A stretch of DNA of 64,000 nt from NCBI GenBank assembly GCA_039679945.1, contig JBDKTY010000241.1, positions 1-64,000 on the forward strand, read 5' to 3'. The DNA is from SbD1 sp039679945. Lineage in GTDB: Bacteria > Desulfobacterota > Syntrophobacteria > Syntrophobacterales > Syntrophobacteraceae. The notes beneath the pieces were generated by a model. The model did no database searches. It was not told the origin of the DNA and saw only the letters and a program-made list of their open reading frames with translations. Of the stretch, positions 26,505-35,410 are shown piece by piece; within the stretch, counting starts at the first letter, position 1; every line of letters starts with the position of its first letter. The translations under genes and the position numbers were made by a program.

Positions 26505-26648
26505 TGGTTTGCTCGCATGCTCCATGTGCATTCCATGGCAATTTGACGGCAGGCCCCGCGGGGCGCGGAAAGTAATTGCAAATATCATATAATGCTTTAT
26601 AATACTTGATTCTGGCATTTATTTCGGATCAAGGAAGGACCCTTCTCC

Positions 26649-26870
26649 ATGAAAGAAAATATCCATCCCGATTATTTCGAGACCGTCATCAAATGCGCTT
26701 GCGGAAACGAAATCACCACCGGCTCCACCAAAAAGGAAATTCGGGTCGAAATCTGCTCCAAGTGCCATCCTTTCTACACCGGGAAGCAGAAACTGGTCGA
26801 CTCGGCCGGCCGTATTGAAAGGTTCCGCCGCAAGTACGAAAAGTTTCAGAAACCGGAAGCCAAGGAATAG
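26649..26870 (+). CDS. rpmE: 50S ribosomal protein L31, zinc-binding form
   Basis: A 73-residue ribosomal protein. Zinc ligands are in KCACGNE (C16, C18) and ICSKCHPFYTGKQK (C37, C40), so this is the C+ form. It lies 144 bp after rho and before a terminator. Confidence 0.95.
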   Translation: MKENIHPDYFETVIKCACGNEITTGSTKKEIRVEICSKCHPFYTGKQKLVDSAGRIERFRRKYEKFQKPEAKE

Positions 26871-27178
26871 AAGGCCGCGACCATTTTGCCGGCACGCTGA
26901 AATTCACGCGCTCTAGCCTGACAGATCCGCGCCAATTCCTCGACATTTCTCGTGGGACAAAACCAGAACCGGCTTCCGCCGGTTCTTTGTTTTTGGCCTC
27001 GGCCGCCGCCAACGGGTTGACCCCGGCCCGTTGTGTGTTAATAAAGGTTTATAATCCTTGGGCTTCTCGGAAAGAGCGACCCGGATCCACGCTTCCCCTT
27101 CCCGACGAGGAGGATGAGGTCGTGTTTCCAGTCAGAACCGGTCACTGATTCTGTTCACACTGAGGAAGCAAGTTCCTG
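26871..27178. other. Intergenic region rpmE-prfA
   Basis: 308 bp holding the rpmE terminator at 26965-26994. Past it the sequence is the leader of prfA; GAGGAAG stands before the start codon at 27179. No gene is seen. Confidence 0.6.
26965..26994 (+). terminator. Rho-independent terminator after rpmE
   Basis: A perfect 9-bp stem, AGAACCGGC (26965-26973) with GCCGGTTCT (26978-26986), a four-base loop and a T-rich tract to 26994. Confidence 0.92.
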
Positions 27179-28252
27179 ATGTTTGACAAGCTGGAAAGTG
27201 TCGTATCGCGATTTCAAAAACTCGAGGAGGACCTCGGGAATCCCGACTTGCTGAGTAACCAGAAAGAGTACCAGCAGGTGGCCAGGGAGCGTTCCGAGAT
27301 CGCCCCTGTAGTGGAGAAGTACGCCCTATACAAGAGCATCAAGGAACAGGCGCTGGAGAATCAGTCCCTGCTGGAGACAGAGTCGGACACCGAGATGCGC
27401 GATCTCATTCGGGATGAAATTGCGAGTCTCAAGAGCCGGCTCGAGGCAACGGAGCAAGAACTCATACTGATGCTGGCCCCCAAGGATCCCAACGATGACA
27501 AGAATGTCATTGTCGAGATTCGTGCCGGAACGGGTGGTGAGGAGGCTGCTCTTTTCGTGGCCGATCTTTTCCGGATGTATTCGCGCTATGCTGAAATCCG
27601 CAGGTGGAAAGTCGAGATACTGGATGCGCACCCTACCGGCATCGGCGGGCTCAAGGAAATAATCGCCTCGGTCAATGGGAAGGGAGCGTACAGCAGGCTC
27701 AAGTATGAACGCGGCGTGCACCGTGTCCAGCGCATACCAGTGACCGAGAGCCAGGGCAGAATACATACTTCCGCTGTCACGGTAGCGGTCCTGCCGGAAG
27801 CGGGCGAAGTCGAGATCTATATTGACCCGAACGACATCCGGGTGGATGTGTTCCGGTCCTCCGGGCCGGGAGGGCAAAGCGTCAATACGACCGATTCGGC
27901 CGTTCGCATCACCCATATCCCGACCGGGCTGGTGGTAACCTGCCAGGATGAGAAATCCCAGCATAAAAATAAGGCCAAGGCGCTCAAAGTCTTGCGGGCG
28001 CGCCTGCTGGACGCCATGCAGGCCGAACAGGAAGCAAAAATAGCCAAAGACCGCAAAAGCCAGGTTGGGTCCGGGGACAGAAGCGAGAGAATCCGGACTT
28101 ACAACTTCCCCCAGAACCGGCTGTCCGACCATCGAATCAACCTGACGCTCTACAAACTTGACATGGTGCTGGCCGGCGCACTCGATGACGTCATCGATCC
28201 CATTGCCGCTTATTTTCAGGCCGAGGCACTGAAGGGCACCGACCAGCCCTGA
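27179..28252 (+). CDS. prfA: Peptide chain release factor 1
   Basis: A 357-residue factor that releases peptides at UAA and UAG. The GGQ motif sits in SSGPGGQSVNTTDSAV. The RF1-specific tripeptide is PVT in RIPVTESQGRIHTS (PxT; RF2 would have SPF). The usual downstream partner prmC is absent; the next gene is rlmD on the other strand. Because the genome uses UGA for selenocysteine (see fdhA), competition there is with RF2 rather than this factor. Confidence 0.96.
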   Translation: MFDKLESVVSRFQKLEEDLGNPDLLSNQKEYQQVARERSEIAPVVEKYALYKSIKEQALENQSLLETESDTEMRDLIRDEIASLKSRLEATEQELILMLAPKDPNDDKNVIVEIRAGTGGEEAALFVADLFRMYSRYAEIRRWKVEILDAHPTGIGGLKEIIASVNGKGAYSRLKYERGVHRVQRIPVTESQGRIHTSAVTVAVLPEAGEVEIYIDPNDIRVDVFRSSGPGGQSVNTTDSAVRITHIPTGLVVTCQDEKSQHKNKAKALKVLRARLLDAMQAEQEAKIAKDRKSQVGSGDRSERIRTYNFPQNRLSDHRINLTLYKLDMVLAGALDDVIDPIAAYFQAEALKGTDQP

Positions 28253-28755
28253 TTATCGCGGCCCCGTTCATTCACGGCATCCCGCAAATCAAATAACCCG
28301 CATACTCACGCCCCGCCACATCGCCAGTCCGGCGCGCCGGGCATTTCGCCTCCTTTTCTCATGGCCCGTCCGCATAGACAAGGTTCTCGCCGAACTCATC
28401 ATACCGGGTTGCGTTCAAGGTGTTGCTTTTCAAGCTCAAAAGAGCGGGCGAATGATTTCCCCGCCTGTCACGAAGCTCCGCCAGGCGCTCACGCGCAGGC
28501 GCGTAAGGCGAGCGTTCGGCGTCCGCCGCGGCTGTCCCGCCTTCGCGGGGCGCCGCGGCGGCGCCATAACGAGCCGCGTGGCGGAGCAGAGGGCGCATCT
28601 GCGTTTTCAGCGGGTAGCCCGGATACCTGTTAATCCGGGCGCGAATCGCAAGAGGCTATGATAAAGCGACAAACCATCGTTTTCAGGGAAGCTGTTTCCA
28701 GCGAGCTTATCGTATCGTACCAGTTTGTCATACAAGGCATCGAGGGATGAGATCT
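28253..28755. other. GC-rich intergenic region with hairpin
   Basis: 503 bp between the convergent prfA and rlmD genes. Reading frames here are low-complexity, Arg/Ala-rich and lack initiation signals. A strong GC hairpin lies at 28525-28559 and is listed separately. The composition (long GC-only stretches) differs from neighbouring genes. I recognise no gene. Confidence 0.45.
28525..28559. repeat. GC-rich inverted repeat
   Basis: GCCGCGGC pairs with GCCGCGGC, and the inner CCCGC with GCGGG, around a CTTC loop, with a short internal bulge. There is no T-run on either side, so it is not a classical terminator. It could stop transcription from both convergent genes or be a remnant repeat. Confidence 0.45.
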
Positions 28756-30168
28756 TTATTTCTTCCTGTCCAGCCTCAGAACGCATTCCAGGTGAGGAGT
28801 ATGCGGAAAAAGGTCAAACGGCTGAACCGCCTTGATTTCGTAGTCATCCAGGAAAAAAGCGACGTCCCTGGCAAGACTCGCGGGGTTGCATGAAACCGCG
28901 ACTATACGCCGTGGCGCAACCTCGAGAAGGGCTTTGATCACTTTGGGGTGCATGCCGGCACGGGGAGGATCGGTCACCACGACATCAGGGGTCCCGGCCT
29001 CGGCGGCCCTCCTGATGACATCCTTGAGATCCCCGGCCATAAACGAGCAGTTCTGGATACCATTTATCCGGCAGTTCTCAAACGCATCCTTCACGGCGTC
29101 CTCGACCACCTCTACCCCCGTGACCTTTCGCACCCGCGGCGCAATGTAGATCCCTATGGTTCCCGTGCCGCAGTAGAGGTCCCAGACATTTTCCGATCCG
29201 TCGAACTCTCCGAACCGGGCAACGGTATCATAGAGCAACTCCGTGCCGCGCGAGTTGGTCTGGAAGAAAGAATGAGCGGAGATGCGAAACCTGAGGTCCC
29301 CGAGCCGCTCCTCGATAAAACCCGGACCGGACAGCACACGGCTCGAATCGCCGATAGCCACCTGAGATTGGTTATCGCTGCTCGAATGGATAAAGGTGGT
29401 AATCTTGGGGAATTTCTCGGTCAGGCGTGAAGCGAGCAACTCTACTGTCCCGTCACCGCGCGCATCGCCTGACGTTATCAGGTGGACCATTGCCTGTCCG
29501 GTATTCTTTCCCTCCCTGAGCACCAGAAATCGCCAGAATCCCTCGTGACCCCTGATATTGTATGCGGGAAGACCGCTTTTCACGCTCCACTCCCGAACCT
29601 CTTTCAATATCTCGACCGCTTGCGGGGATTCCAGGAAGCACTCGCGCACATTAAAGACCTTGTCAAAGAACCCCCTCACGTGCAGGCCAAGCGCAAAGAG
29701 GTCCTCGACGCTGAAATCACCGCCCGACATCTCTTCGGCCGTGAGCCAGCGCCTGTTCGAGAAGGTGAATTCCATCTTGTTCCTATAATGGAACGGGTCC
29801 GGCGAGGGCACTATGGGGCGCGAGTCGGCATTGGCTATCCCCGCTATATGGCTCAAAGACTCGACAATGTGCTTCTCTTTCCAGTAGAGCTGAACATCAT
29901 ATGAAATATCCTGCCAGTGGCAGCCTCCGCAAATCCCGAAATGCGGGCAGCGGGGCCGCGCATAATCGGGTGACTGCGAGATCAAATCGATGACCCTGGC
30001 CTCCGCGTAGTTTTTCTTCTTTTTGATTATCCGCGCTTTTACCACCTGCCCCGGCACGGCCCGGTCCAGGAAGATAACATAGCCGCCCACACGGGCTATT
30101 CCCTTACCGCCGAACGCGAGCTTTTCAACAAGAAGCTCGATTTCCATTCCCTTTGTAATTTTTTCCAT
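28756..30168 (-). CDS. rlmD: 23S rRNA (uracil-5-)-methyltransferase, RlmD/RumA family
   Basis: A 470-residue SAM-dependent enzyme that methylates a uridine of 23S rRNA. An N-terminal TRAM domain (~1-60) is followed by a [4Fe-4S] motif CPHFGICGGC (C74, C80, C83). Then come the Rossmann methyltransferase with DLYCGTGTIGIYIA, VVTDPPRAGMHPK, and the catalytic Cys in VSCNPASLARD. The family also includes tRNA m5U54 enzymes of RumA type, so the exact site is not certain. Confidence 0.88.
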   Translation of the reverse strand: MEKITKGMEIELLVEKLAFGGKGIARVGGYVIFLDRAVPGQVVKARIIKKKKNYAEARVIDLISQSPDYARPRCPHFGICGGCHWQDISYDVQLYWKEKHIVESLSHIAGIANADSRPIVPSPDPFHYRNKMEFTFSNRRWLTAEEMSGGDFSVEDLFALGLHVRGFFDKVFNVRECFLESPQAVEILKEVREWSVKSGLPAYNIRGHEGFWRFLVLREGKNTGQAMVHLITSGDARGDGTVELLASRLTEKFPKITTFIHSSSDNQSQVAIGDSSRVLSGPGFIEERLGDLRFRISAHSFFQTNSRGTELLYDTVARFGEFDGSENVWDLYCGTGTIGIYIAPRVRKVTGVEVVEDAVKDAFENCRINGIQNCSFMAGDLKDVIRRAAEAGTPDVVVTDPPRAGMHPKVIKALLEVAPRRIVAVSCNPASLARDVAFFLDDYEIKAVQPFDLFPHTPHLECVLRLDRKK

Positions 30169-30326
30169 AGTCAGCCATGTTCAAGAAAATGAATGGTTGG
30201 GGAAAAGCACCCTTTTCGGGACACGGTTCCCGGTATCGAACGGCAAATGATTTTGCCCATTCCACGACTTTGCGTCATTTTAACGGATTTTTATGATTTA
30301 TGGCGTTCTGGTCCGCTCATGGGGAG

Positions 30327-33143
30327 TTAGTGAGAGTTGGTATCCTGGATGCACCGGGGGCCTCCCAATTCCGGCAGACGCTTTTCTCCACGTCTCGATG
30401 GCCACGTCGCTCGTATCGAAGTACCCTTCCCAATGGTCGATTTAATGGAAAAACAGCCTCCCGACAGCTCCGTTCTTTCCTTCATGCTGGTCAGTCCCAG
30501 GCCCTTTTGGCTGCAAACCCGCGCGAGGGCGGAAGGAATGTCGAACCCTTCTCCATTATCCTCGATAGCAAGCTCTATGGCGCCCCTCTTACGCATTATC
30601 GAGAGCTTCGCATTTCTTGCCCTGCTATACTTGGCAATATTGTGGAAAGCCTCCTGCACCAACCTGAAAATCACAATTTTCAACGGCTCCGGGATCTCGT
30701 CTTCCTTAACTCCCATTCTGATGTCAACACAAATCCGCGGATGAATATCACCAAATTTCCGGCAGAACCATTCCACGGTTGCGGTCAGTCCGAGATCATC
30801 CAGCATGGTCGGCCGCAGGTCAATGATTATTCTTCGGATGTCATCCATGGTGATCCGCAGCAGCGCAATGCATTCCTCGAATGAAAATATATCGGTTTCC
30901 CCCTGTTTCAGTTTCTCCAGGGATTTTTCGAGGCAGAATTTGATGGCGGCCATGGATGATCCCAAACCATCATGAAGCTCTCCCGCCAGCAATTTGCGCT
31001 CTTCTTCATGCACCGCCAGAAGCCTCGTTGAAAGGAAACGTAGCTCACCCTCCGATTGCCGCAATGCCTCTTCGGCCTCTTTCCTCTCCGTAATGTCTCT
31101 TGCCACACCCGTAACAAGTTGGAGACGTCCCTTCGTGTCCCGGATCGGGCAGGCACGGTTGCGCACCCAGCGAATGGCGCCATCCGGACGCAATATCCGA
31201 TACTCGGCGTCGAAGGTCGCTTCCGTGTCCCCGAGCAATCCCATCCGGGCAAGAACGTGTTCCTTGTCCTCGGGGTGGATACTCTCCAGGAAAGACTGCG
31301 GGGCATCGTAGAGGCTTTGCCGGCTGCGCCCCCAGATGTCCTCATAGGCTGGATTTATATAGGAAATGCTGTCGAAACCGGGGGTGCCCATCCAGAACAC
31401 ATCCTGGATGGACTCGGCCACAAGCCGAAATCTGTTCTCGCTCTCCCGCAACCCCTCCTCTGCCTTCTTCCTCTCGGAGATATCAATAATCACGCCGACC
31501 AGTCCCCCCGGCATCCCGGAGTTGCCCGAAAAGGTCGATTTGTAAAAAATCACATCCCGTTTTGCGCCATCCGCGCACGTGACTTTATATTCATAGACCT
31601 GAACCCCCCTCTTCCTGAAAAGGGCGGCGTCCATTTCCAGATGTTCCCGTACGGCACTGCTGTCGGACAGGATTTCGGAAATGTTCTTACCTATAATATC
31701 TTCCCTGCGAAGTCCGATACAGCTTTCGAAAGCCTTGTTGCAGCCGAGGTAGACGCCTTGCGCATCCTTGTAGAAGATAGGCGCCGGGATGGTGTCCATG
31801 AGGGTCTGAAGGAACTCCAGCGCGTTCTGAAGGTTGATCTCCATCTGCTTGCGCTCGGTTGTGTCCCTGGCAATACCGCACAGGCCGATTATCTCTCCCG
31901 ATGTGTCACGGATGGGCACCTTGATGATATGGAAGGTTTTTAACTGCCCCAGGACAGGCCGCGTGCTCTCCTTTTCGACAATTTCGCCGTTGAAAACACC
32001 GGCGTCATATTCCTCGGCCCGCTTGCCGGCTTCCTCGCCATACAGCCAACGCGCGGTTTGTCCGATAAACTCCGATGGCGGAGTTTCGAAAAGCTTTCCC
32101 ATGGCGGGATTAACGGCTACGTACCTGAAGGAGCGGTCCTTGAGATAGATACATTCCCGTGCCGATTCAAAAATGGCCCTGAATCTTTCTTCACTCAGCT
32201 TTACTTCCTGCTCGGCTCTCTTGCGCTCCGAGATGTCCCGTATTGACTCGATGGCCCCAATCACATTCCTGTTCTTGTCAAAAAGCAGGGATGCCGTGCC
32301 CCACAGGGTCGCGCCTTTCCCCTCATTCATTCTCGATACAAAAGTCTCGGCCCTTATGACATTTCCGTCCCTTTCGAGGAAAGGATACCAGCCCACGTTG
32401 CCGATGGAAGCGTCCATTACCATGTCGATCAGAAGCGGCCTTTTTTTCCCATAAAAGGGAACCGCATATTCATACTCGCCCTTGCCGAGCATTTTATCCT
32501 TTCCAACGCCGGTCATAGCTTCAATTGCCCTGTTCCAGGCAATAACCTTCTTATTTCGATCTATGACAAGAGTGGCATCCGGAAGGAATTCGATAATATC
32601 CTGCAGTTTCTGGACAGCAATCTCGAGAGCCTGGCTCGCTCTTTTCCTGTCGCTCATTTCCAGTTGCAGCAGTTGATTGGTCTTTCTCAATTCCGAGGTC
32701 TGTTCCGCCACCAGGATTTCAAGATGCCGCCCTATCTCATCCTCACCCTTCAATTGCCCCGTCAGGTCATCGAAAACCCCGATCCCCCCCAACAGCTCAC
32801 CATCACCGGGTTTAAGGGCCTCATAGCGCGCCCTTATCCGCCTTTTCACCGGTCCGAGCACAGGCAGATAACAGCTTTCGTAACACCCTGCCCTCCCAGC
32901 CAGCGCGGCGCCCACCGCCGAACGCACCTTCTCGTCCCGAAGTGGGTCCACCAGGTTGAACCCGATGATTTCATTCCTTGGCAACCCGGCAAACTCAATG
33001 AATTTTTGATTGCAGTCGGCGATTAGTCCGTGACGATCAAAAAGGATGATCCCTACCGGAGCGCTGTCGAATGCCACCCTGTAGCATTGCTCGGTTTCAG
33101 GACCCATTTGTGGCGCTCCCGTACATGGATTCCCCCTTGTCAT
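30327..33143 (-). CDS. Multi-PAS sensor histidine kinase, NarX/DegS-type
   Basis: A 938-residue soluble kinase with no transmembrane helix. About five to six PAS domains occupy residues ~15-705 (repeated ISERKRAEQE and ITERKEAEEA linkers). A HisKA_3 dimerisation domain has the phospho-acceptor His724 in GELHDGLGSSMAAIK. A HATPase domain follows, with HNIAKYSRARNAKLSI, EDNGEGFD and GLGLTSMKERTELSGG. Kinases of this type phosphorylate LuxR/NarL-type regulators; none is adjacent, so it is an orphan in this window. Redox, oxygen or ligand sensing by the PAS array is likely, but no cofactor residue can be named. Its C-terminal ~25 residues are unconserved-looking. Confidence 0.88.
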   Translation of the reverse strand: MTRGNPCTGAPQMGPETEQCYRVAFDSAPVGIILFDRHGLIADCNQKFIEFAGLPRNEIIGFNLVDPLRDEKVRSAVGAALAGRAGCYESCYLPVLGPVKRRIRARYEALKPGDGELLGGIGVFDDLTGQLKGEDEIGRHLEILVAEQTSELRKTNQLLQLEMSDRKRASQALEIAVQKLQDIIEFLPDATLVIDRNKKVIAWNRAIEAMTGVGKDKMLGKGEYEYAVPFYGKKRPLLIDMVMDASIGNVGWYPFLERDGNVIRAETFVSRMNEGKGATLWGTASLLFDKNRNVIGAIESIRDISERKRAEQEVKLSEERFRAIFESARECIYLKDRSFRYVAVNPAMGKLFETPPSEFIGQTARWLYGEEAGKRAEEYDAGVFNGEIVEKESTRPVLGQLKTFHIIKVPIRDTSGEIIGLCGIARDTTERKQMEINLQNALEFLQTLMDTIPAPIFYKDAQGVYLGCNKAFESCIGLRREDIIGKNISEILSDSSAVREHLEMDAALFRKRGVQVYEYKVTCADGAKRDVIFYKSTFSGNSGMPGGLVGVIIDISERKKAEEGLRESENRFRLVAESIQDVFWMGTPGFDSISYINPAYEDIWGRSRQSLYDAPQSFLESIHPEDKEHVLARMGLLGDTEATFDAEYRILRPDGAIRWVRNRACPIRDTKGRLQLVTGVARDITERKEAEEALRQSEGELRFLSTRLLAVHEEERKLLAGELHDGLGSSMAAIKFCLEKSLEKLKQGETDIFSFEECIALLRITMDDIRRIIIDLRPTMLDDLGLTATVEWFCRKFGDIHPRICVDIRMGVKEDEIPEPLKIVIFRLVQEAFHNIAKYSRARNAKLSIMRKRGAIELAIEDNGEGFDIPSALARVCSQKGLGLTSMKERTELSGGCFSIKSTIGKGTSIRATWPSRRGEKRLPELGGPRCIQDTNSH

Positions 33144-33624
33144 CGGAGTGTCCCGCCAATATGAAAATGTGTAAAAAGAGTTTTGGCGCCTGTTTCGCCC
33201 TGAGGCTTCGGACGGGTGAAACCGGTAACAATCGGATGGGACAATATGTATGGAATAGCAGAGCTTCTCCGATGATGCAAGAAATTTGAATAGTATTTTC
33301 CCACTATAATGAGAATATTTTCACTATCGAGCCGCACACCTGGCTTTGCCGACGCGCGACGGGAAAGCCATGGGGGCTCTCACGCCGACCTGATCCTCCC
33401 CCGGAAAACTGGACATGTAGTTAAGCACCTTGCCGCGCCCGATCAAACGAAGGCTCGATAACCTGCACGACCAGGAAATCCCGCGCCGGAGCACTCTTAA
33501 CGAGGAGCCAAATGCGAATCTCCCATAAAAAAAGGCCGACCTTTTGGGTCGACCCCGGCGAAAAGCATTTTCGCTTCTTTTCAGATCTAAATCCGGAAAC
33601 CGGATCACGGGATTTTCTATCGAA
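33144..33624. other. Intergenic region with terminator
   Basis: 481 bp between the lipoprotein gene and the PAS kinase, both on the minus strand. It holds the terminator at 33527-33554. No gene is recognised in the rest. Confidence 0.55.
33527..33554 (-). terminator. Terminator of the redoxin/MauE operon
   Basis: In minus-strand direction: GGTCGACC (33554-33547), a loop, GGTCGGCC (33541-33534, one G-U pair), then seven T residues. It lies about 70 bp past the lipoprotein stop codon and closes the four-gene operon. Confidence 0.85.
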
Positions 33625-33972
33625 TTACCTGACCTTCTTAAACGCCATCTCGTTCGAGCCCGGGATGGCCATCTTGATGGCATTGTCCTCGATTGTCCCG
33701 ACCAGCACGCCGCCGCCCTTGGTATGGACCCGGAGTTCATCACCTTTCATGAACCATGTGAAGGAGACCTCCTCATCGCCCACTTTCCAGATCCCGACTC
33801 CATTATCCTTGAGGTCCAGGGTAGCTTCGGTGTGCCGGGGGGAGGCCATGGCTTCGGACACATAAGTACCCGCCGGCTGCGGTTTTGAACCGCAGCCAAA
33901 AACAAGAACCGCCGGGACAAGGCAAAGCACAAACAGCCACGTCCCAGAGCGGCGTTTATATTCCTTCCTCAT
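33625..33972 (-). CDS. Small lipoprotein of the redoxin operon
   Basis: A 115-residue lipoprotein. The N-terminal helix LFVLCLVPAVLVFGC ends in a lipobox with the lipidated Cys at about residue 27. The mature ~88 residues are beta-rich (ATLDLKDNGVGIWKVGDEEV, then GVLVGTIEDNAIKMAIPG), like a small beta-sandwich or lipocalin-like META/DUF fold. The mature part has no further cysteine. It is the last gene of the operon, 12 bp after the MauE-like gene. Function unknown. Confidence 0.7.
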   Translation of the reverse strand: MRKEYKRRSGTWLFVLCLVPAVLVFGCGSKPQPAGTYVSEAMASPRHTEATLDLKDNGVGIWKVGDEEVSFTWFMKGDELRVHTKGGGVLVGTIEDNAIKMAIPGSNEMAFKKVR

Positions 33973-33984
33973 AAAAGCCAGATC

Positions 33985-34488
33985 CTATCGTGATGCGGCA
34001 GGAGAAGCGCCCATTCTCCCAGCGCCGGTAAAGAACCGCATTTTCCTGAGAAGCATCGGCTTGTCGTAAAGGTATATCTGGACTGTAAAAACAAGCATGA
34101 GGACATTTTCGAGCACCTTTTTCCAGCCGATGGGCTCTCCGACCGTATCGTAACATCCGCAAGTGATCGGCGCTCCCCAGTACATGTTGATCATGATCAT
34201 AATATCAAACATGATCAGCAGTAAGCCAATAATTATTACAGAAGCGCGCGATCTGAACCCGATAATCAGAAAAAGGCCGCTGACGAACTCGATCCAGGGC
34301 AGTGTTACGGCCCCGAGGTTGAGAAACATGTAAGGTATAAGCCGGTAGTTGGCAATTGCCTCGGCGAATTGAGCAGGGTGAGGGATTTTGCTCACGCTTG
34401 CATAGATAAAGAAGTATCCGACATAGATACGGAGCACAATCGACAGGTACTCGCTCGTGACCAGCCCGCGGAGAAAAGACGCTATCAT
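33985..34488 (-). CDS. MauE/DoxX-family four-helix membrane protein
   Basis: A 167-residue membrane protein with four helices (about 15-32, 52-76, 82-102 and 126-140). It has the MauE/DoxX layout: RIYVGYFFIYASVSKI near the start, PWIEFVSGLFLIIGF in the middle, and ITCGCYDTVGEP with the paired cysteines C110 and C112 before the last helix. MauE works with the thioredoxin-like MauD in maturing methylamine dehydrogenase disulfides. Here a redoxin with CPQC is encoded two genes upstream, so a similar membrane thiol relay is likely. Its start overlaps the stop of the cNMP/rhodanese gene by 4 bp (ATGA). Confidence 0.8.
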   Translation of the reverse strand: MIASFLRGLVTSEYLSIVLRIYVGYFFIYASVSKIPHPAQFAEAIANYRLIPYMFLNLGAVTLPWIEFVSGLFLIIGFRSRASVIIIGLLLIMFDIMIMINMYWGAPITCGCYDTVGEPIGWKKVLENVLMLVFTVQIYLYDKPMLLRKMRFFTGAGRMGASPAASR

Positions 34489-35405
34489 TTGGAGGTCCTC
34501 CCTTCGACCGGGTAACCCATGGATTCCCAGGCCCGCAGACCTCCATCGATAACCTTCACCCCATTGTAGCCCAGGAGTTGGAGCTTGCCGGCAATTTCCA
34601 TGTCATAGGGCTTGCTGATTGTGCTGCCGTACACCAAAATCTCTCTTTCCTTGTTTTCTTCGGAAAAGTTCATCAGGTAAACGATGTCGAACAGGGCCAT
34701 CGGCATGTTGACCGCGCCCTTTATATGAAGCTTCTGATAGAAGTTGGAGGGCATGGCGTCAACGATGAGCGCTCCACTACTCCGGGATGCTTCCATGGCC
34801 GCCGAGGGACCTATCACGGGGATGCTTCCCTTCTCCGCCACCGCGGGGAAAAGCGGTATCCCGTTGGGATTGGAATGGTTGAAAGATATCGCCAACAGAA
34901 TACTCACTCCGACAACCAGCAGGAAGTCATGCCAGCGAAGACGCGAGTCCTTGATGGCCTGGTCCGACTCCTCTTCAATTATTTCCTGGTCCTTGAGCAG
35001 CCAGCCCCGCATCTCTTTCATGAATTTCCTGGACAGCTCGGGACAACTGGCCAATAAGCGCTCAAAATCATCCTTCAGCAGGACTATGAGGTGAGTCTCA
35101 CTCAAAGCCTGCACGCTGGCCGTCCGTGTTTCGCCGGTGAGAAGCGCCACCTCACCGAAGCTCTCACCCGGGCCCATATTGGCGAGTTCCCTCTCGACGC
35201 CGCTTTCATGAACGACGAAGATCCTCACGCGCCCCGAGTTGACGATATAGTAACCATCGGGGCTGTCGCCCTCTCGAAAGATGATGCTGCGCGCCTGCAC
35301 CACCCTGTTTTCCACACATCGGGCGATTTCCATGAGCCTGTCGGGGGGGAGGTCCCGAAAAACAGGGCACTTCAGCAAATTTTCCGCATTCTCATTGTGT
35401 GTCAT
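34485..35405 (-). CDS. cNMP-binding domain, one membrane helix and degenerate rhodanese
   Basis: A 306-residue protein. Residues ~12-125 form a cyclic-nucleotide-binding domain with the phosphate-binding cassette GESFGEVALLTGETRTASV. A single transmembrane helix lies at ~161-176 (FLLVVGVSILLAISF), followed by a rhodanese-like domain at ~198-302. The helix would put the nucleotide sensor in the cytoplasm and the rhodanese in the periplasm. The active loop reads ILVYGSTISKPYDME, so the catalytic Cys expected after ILVY is missing and sulfur transfer by the usual route is impossible. It probably senses or binds rather than catalyses. It sits between the redoxin (5 bp gap) and the MauE-like gene (4 bp overlap). 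No close named family known to me. Confidence 0.82.
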   Translation of the reverse strand: MTHNENAENLLKCPVFRDLPPDRLMEIARCVENRVVQARSIIFREGDSPDGYYIVNSGRVRIFVVHESGVERELANMGPGESFGEVALLTGETRTASVQALSETHLIVLLKDDFERLLASCPELSRKFMKEMRGWLLKDQEIIEEESDQAIKDSRLRWHDFLLVVGVSILLAISFNHSNPNGIPLFPAVAEKGSIPVIGPSAAMEASRSSGALIVDAMPSNFYQKLHIKGAVNMPMALFDIVYLMNFSEENKEREILVYGSTISKPYDMEIAGKLQLLGYNGVKVIDGGLRAWESMGYPVEGRTSK

Positions 35406-35410
35406 GGGTA

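Noticed and set aside
24564..26618. 684-codon open frame antisense to rho
   Set aside because: It lies opposite bamD and rho, which are certain. The frame has no family resemblance and arises from GC-rich third positions.
33330..33420. Fifth copy of the dispersed repeat
   Set aside because: Only a few short words match (CTGGCTTTGCC, CGACGGG) and the order of blocks is not kept.
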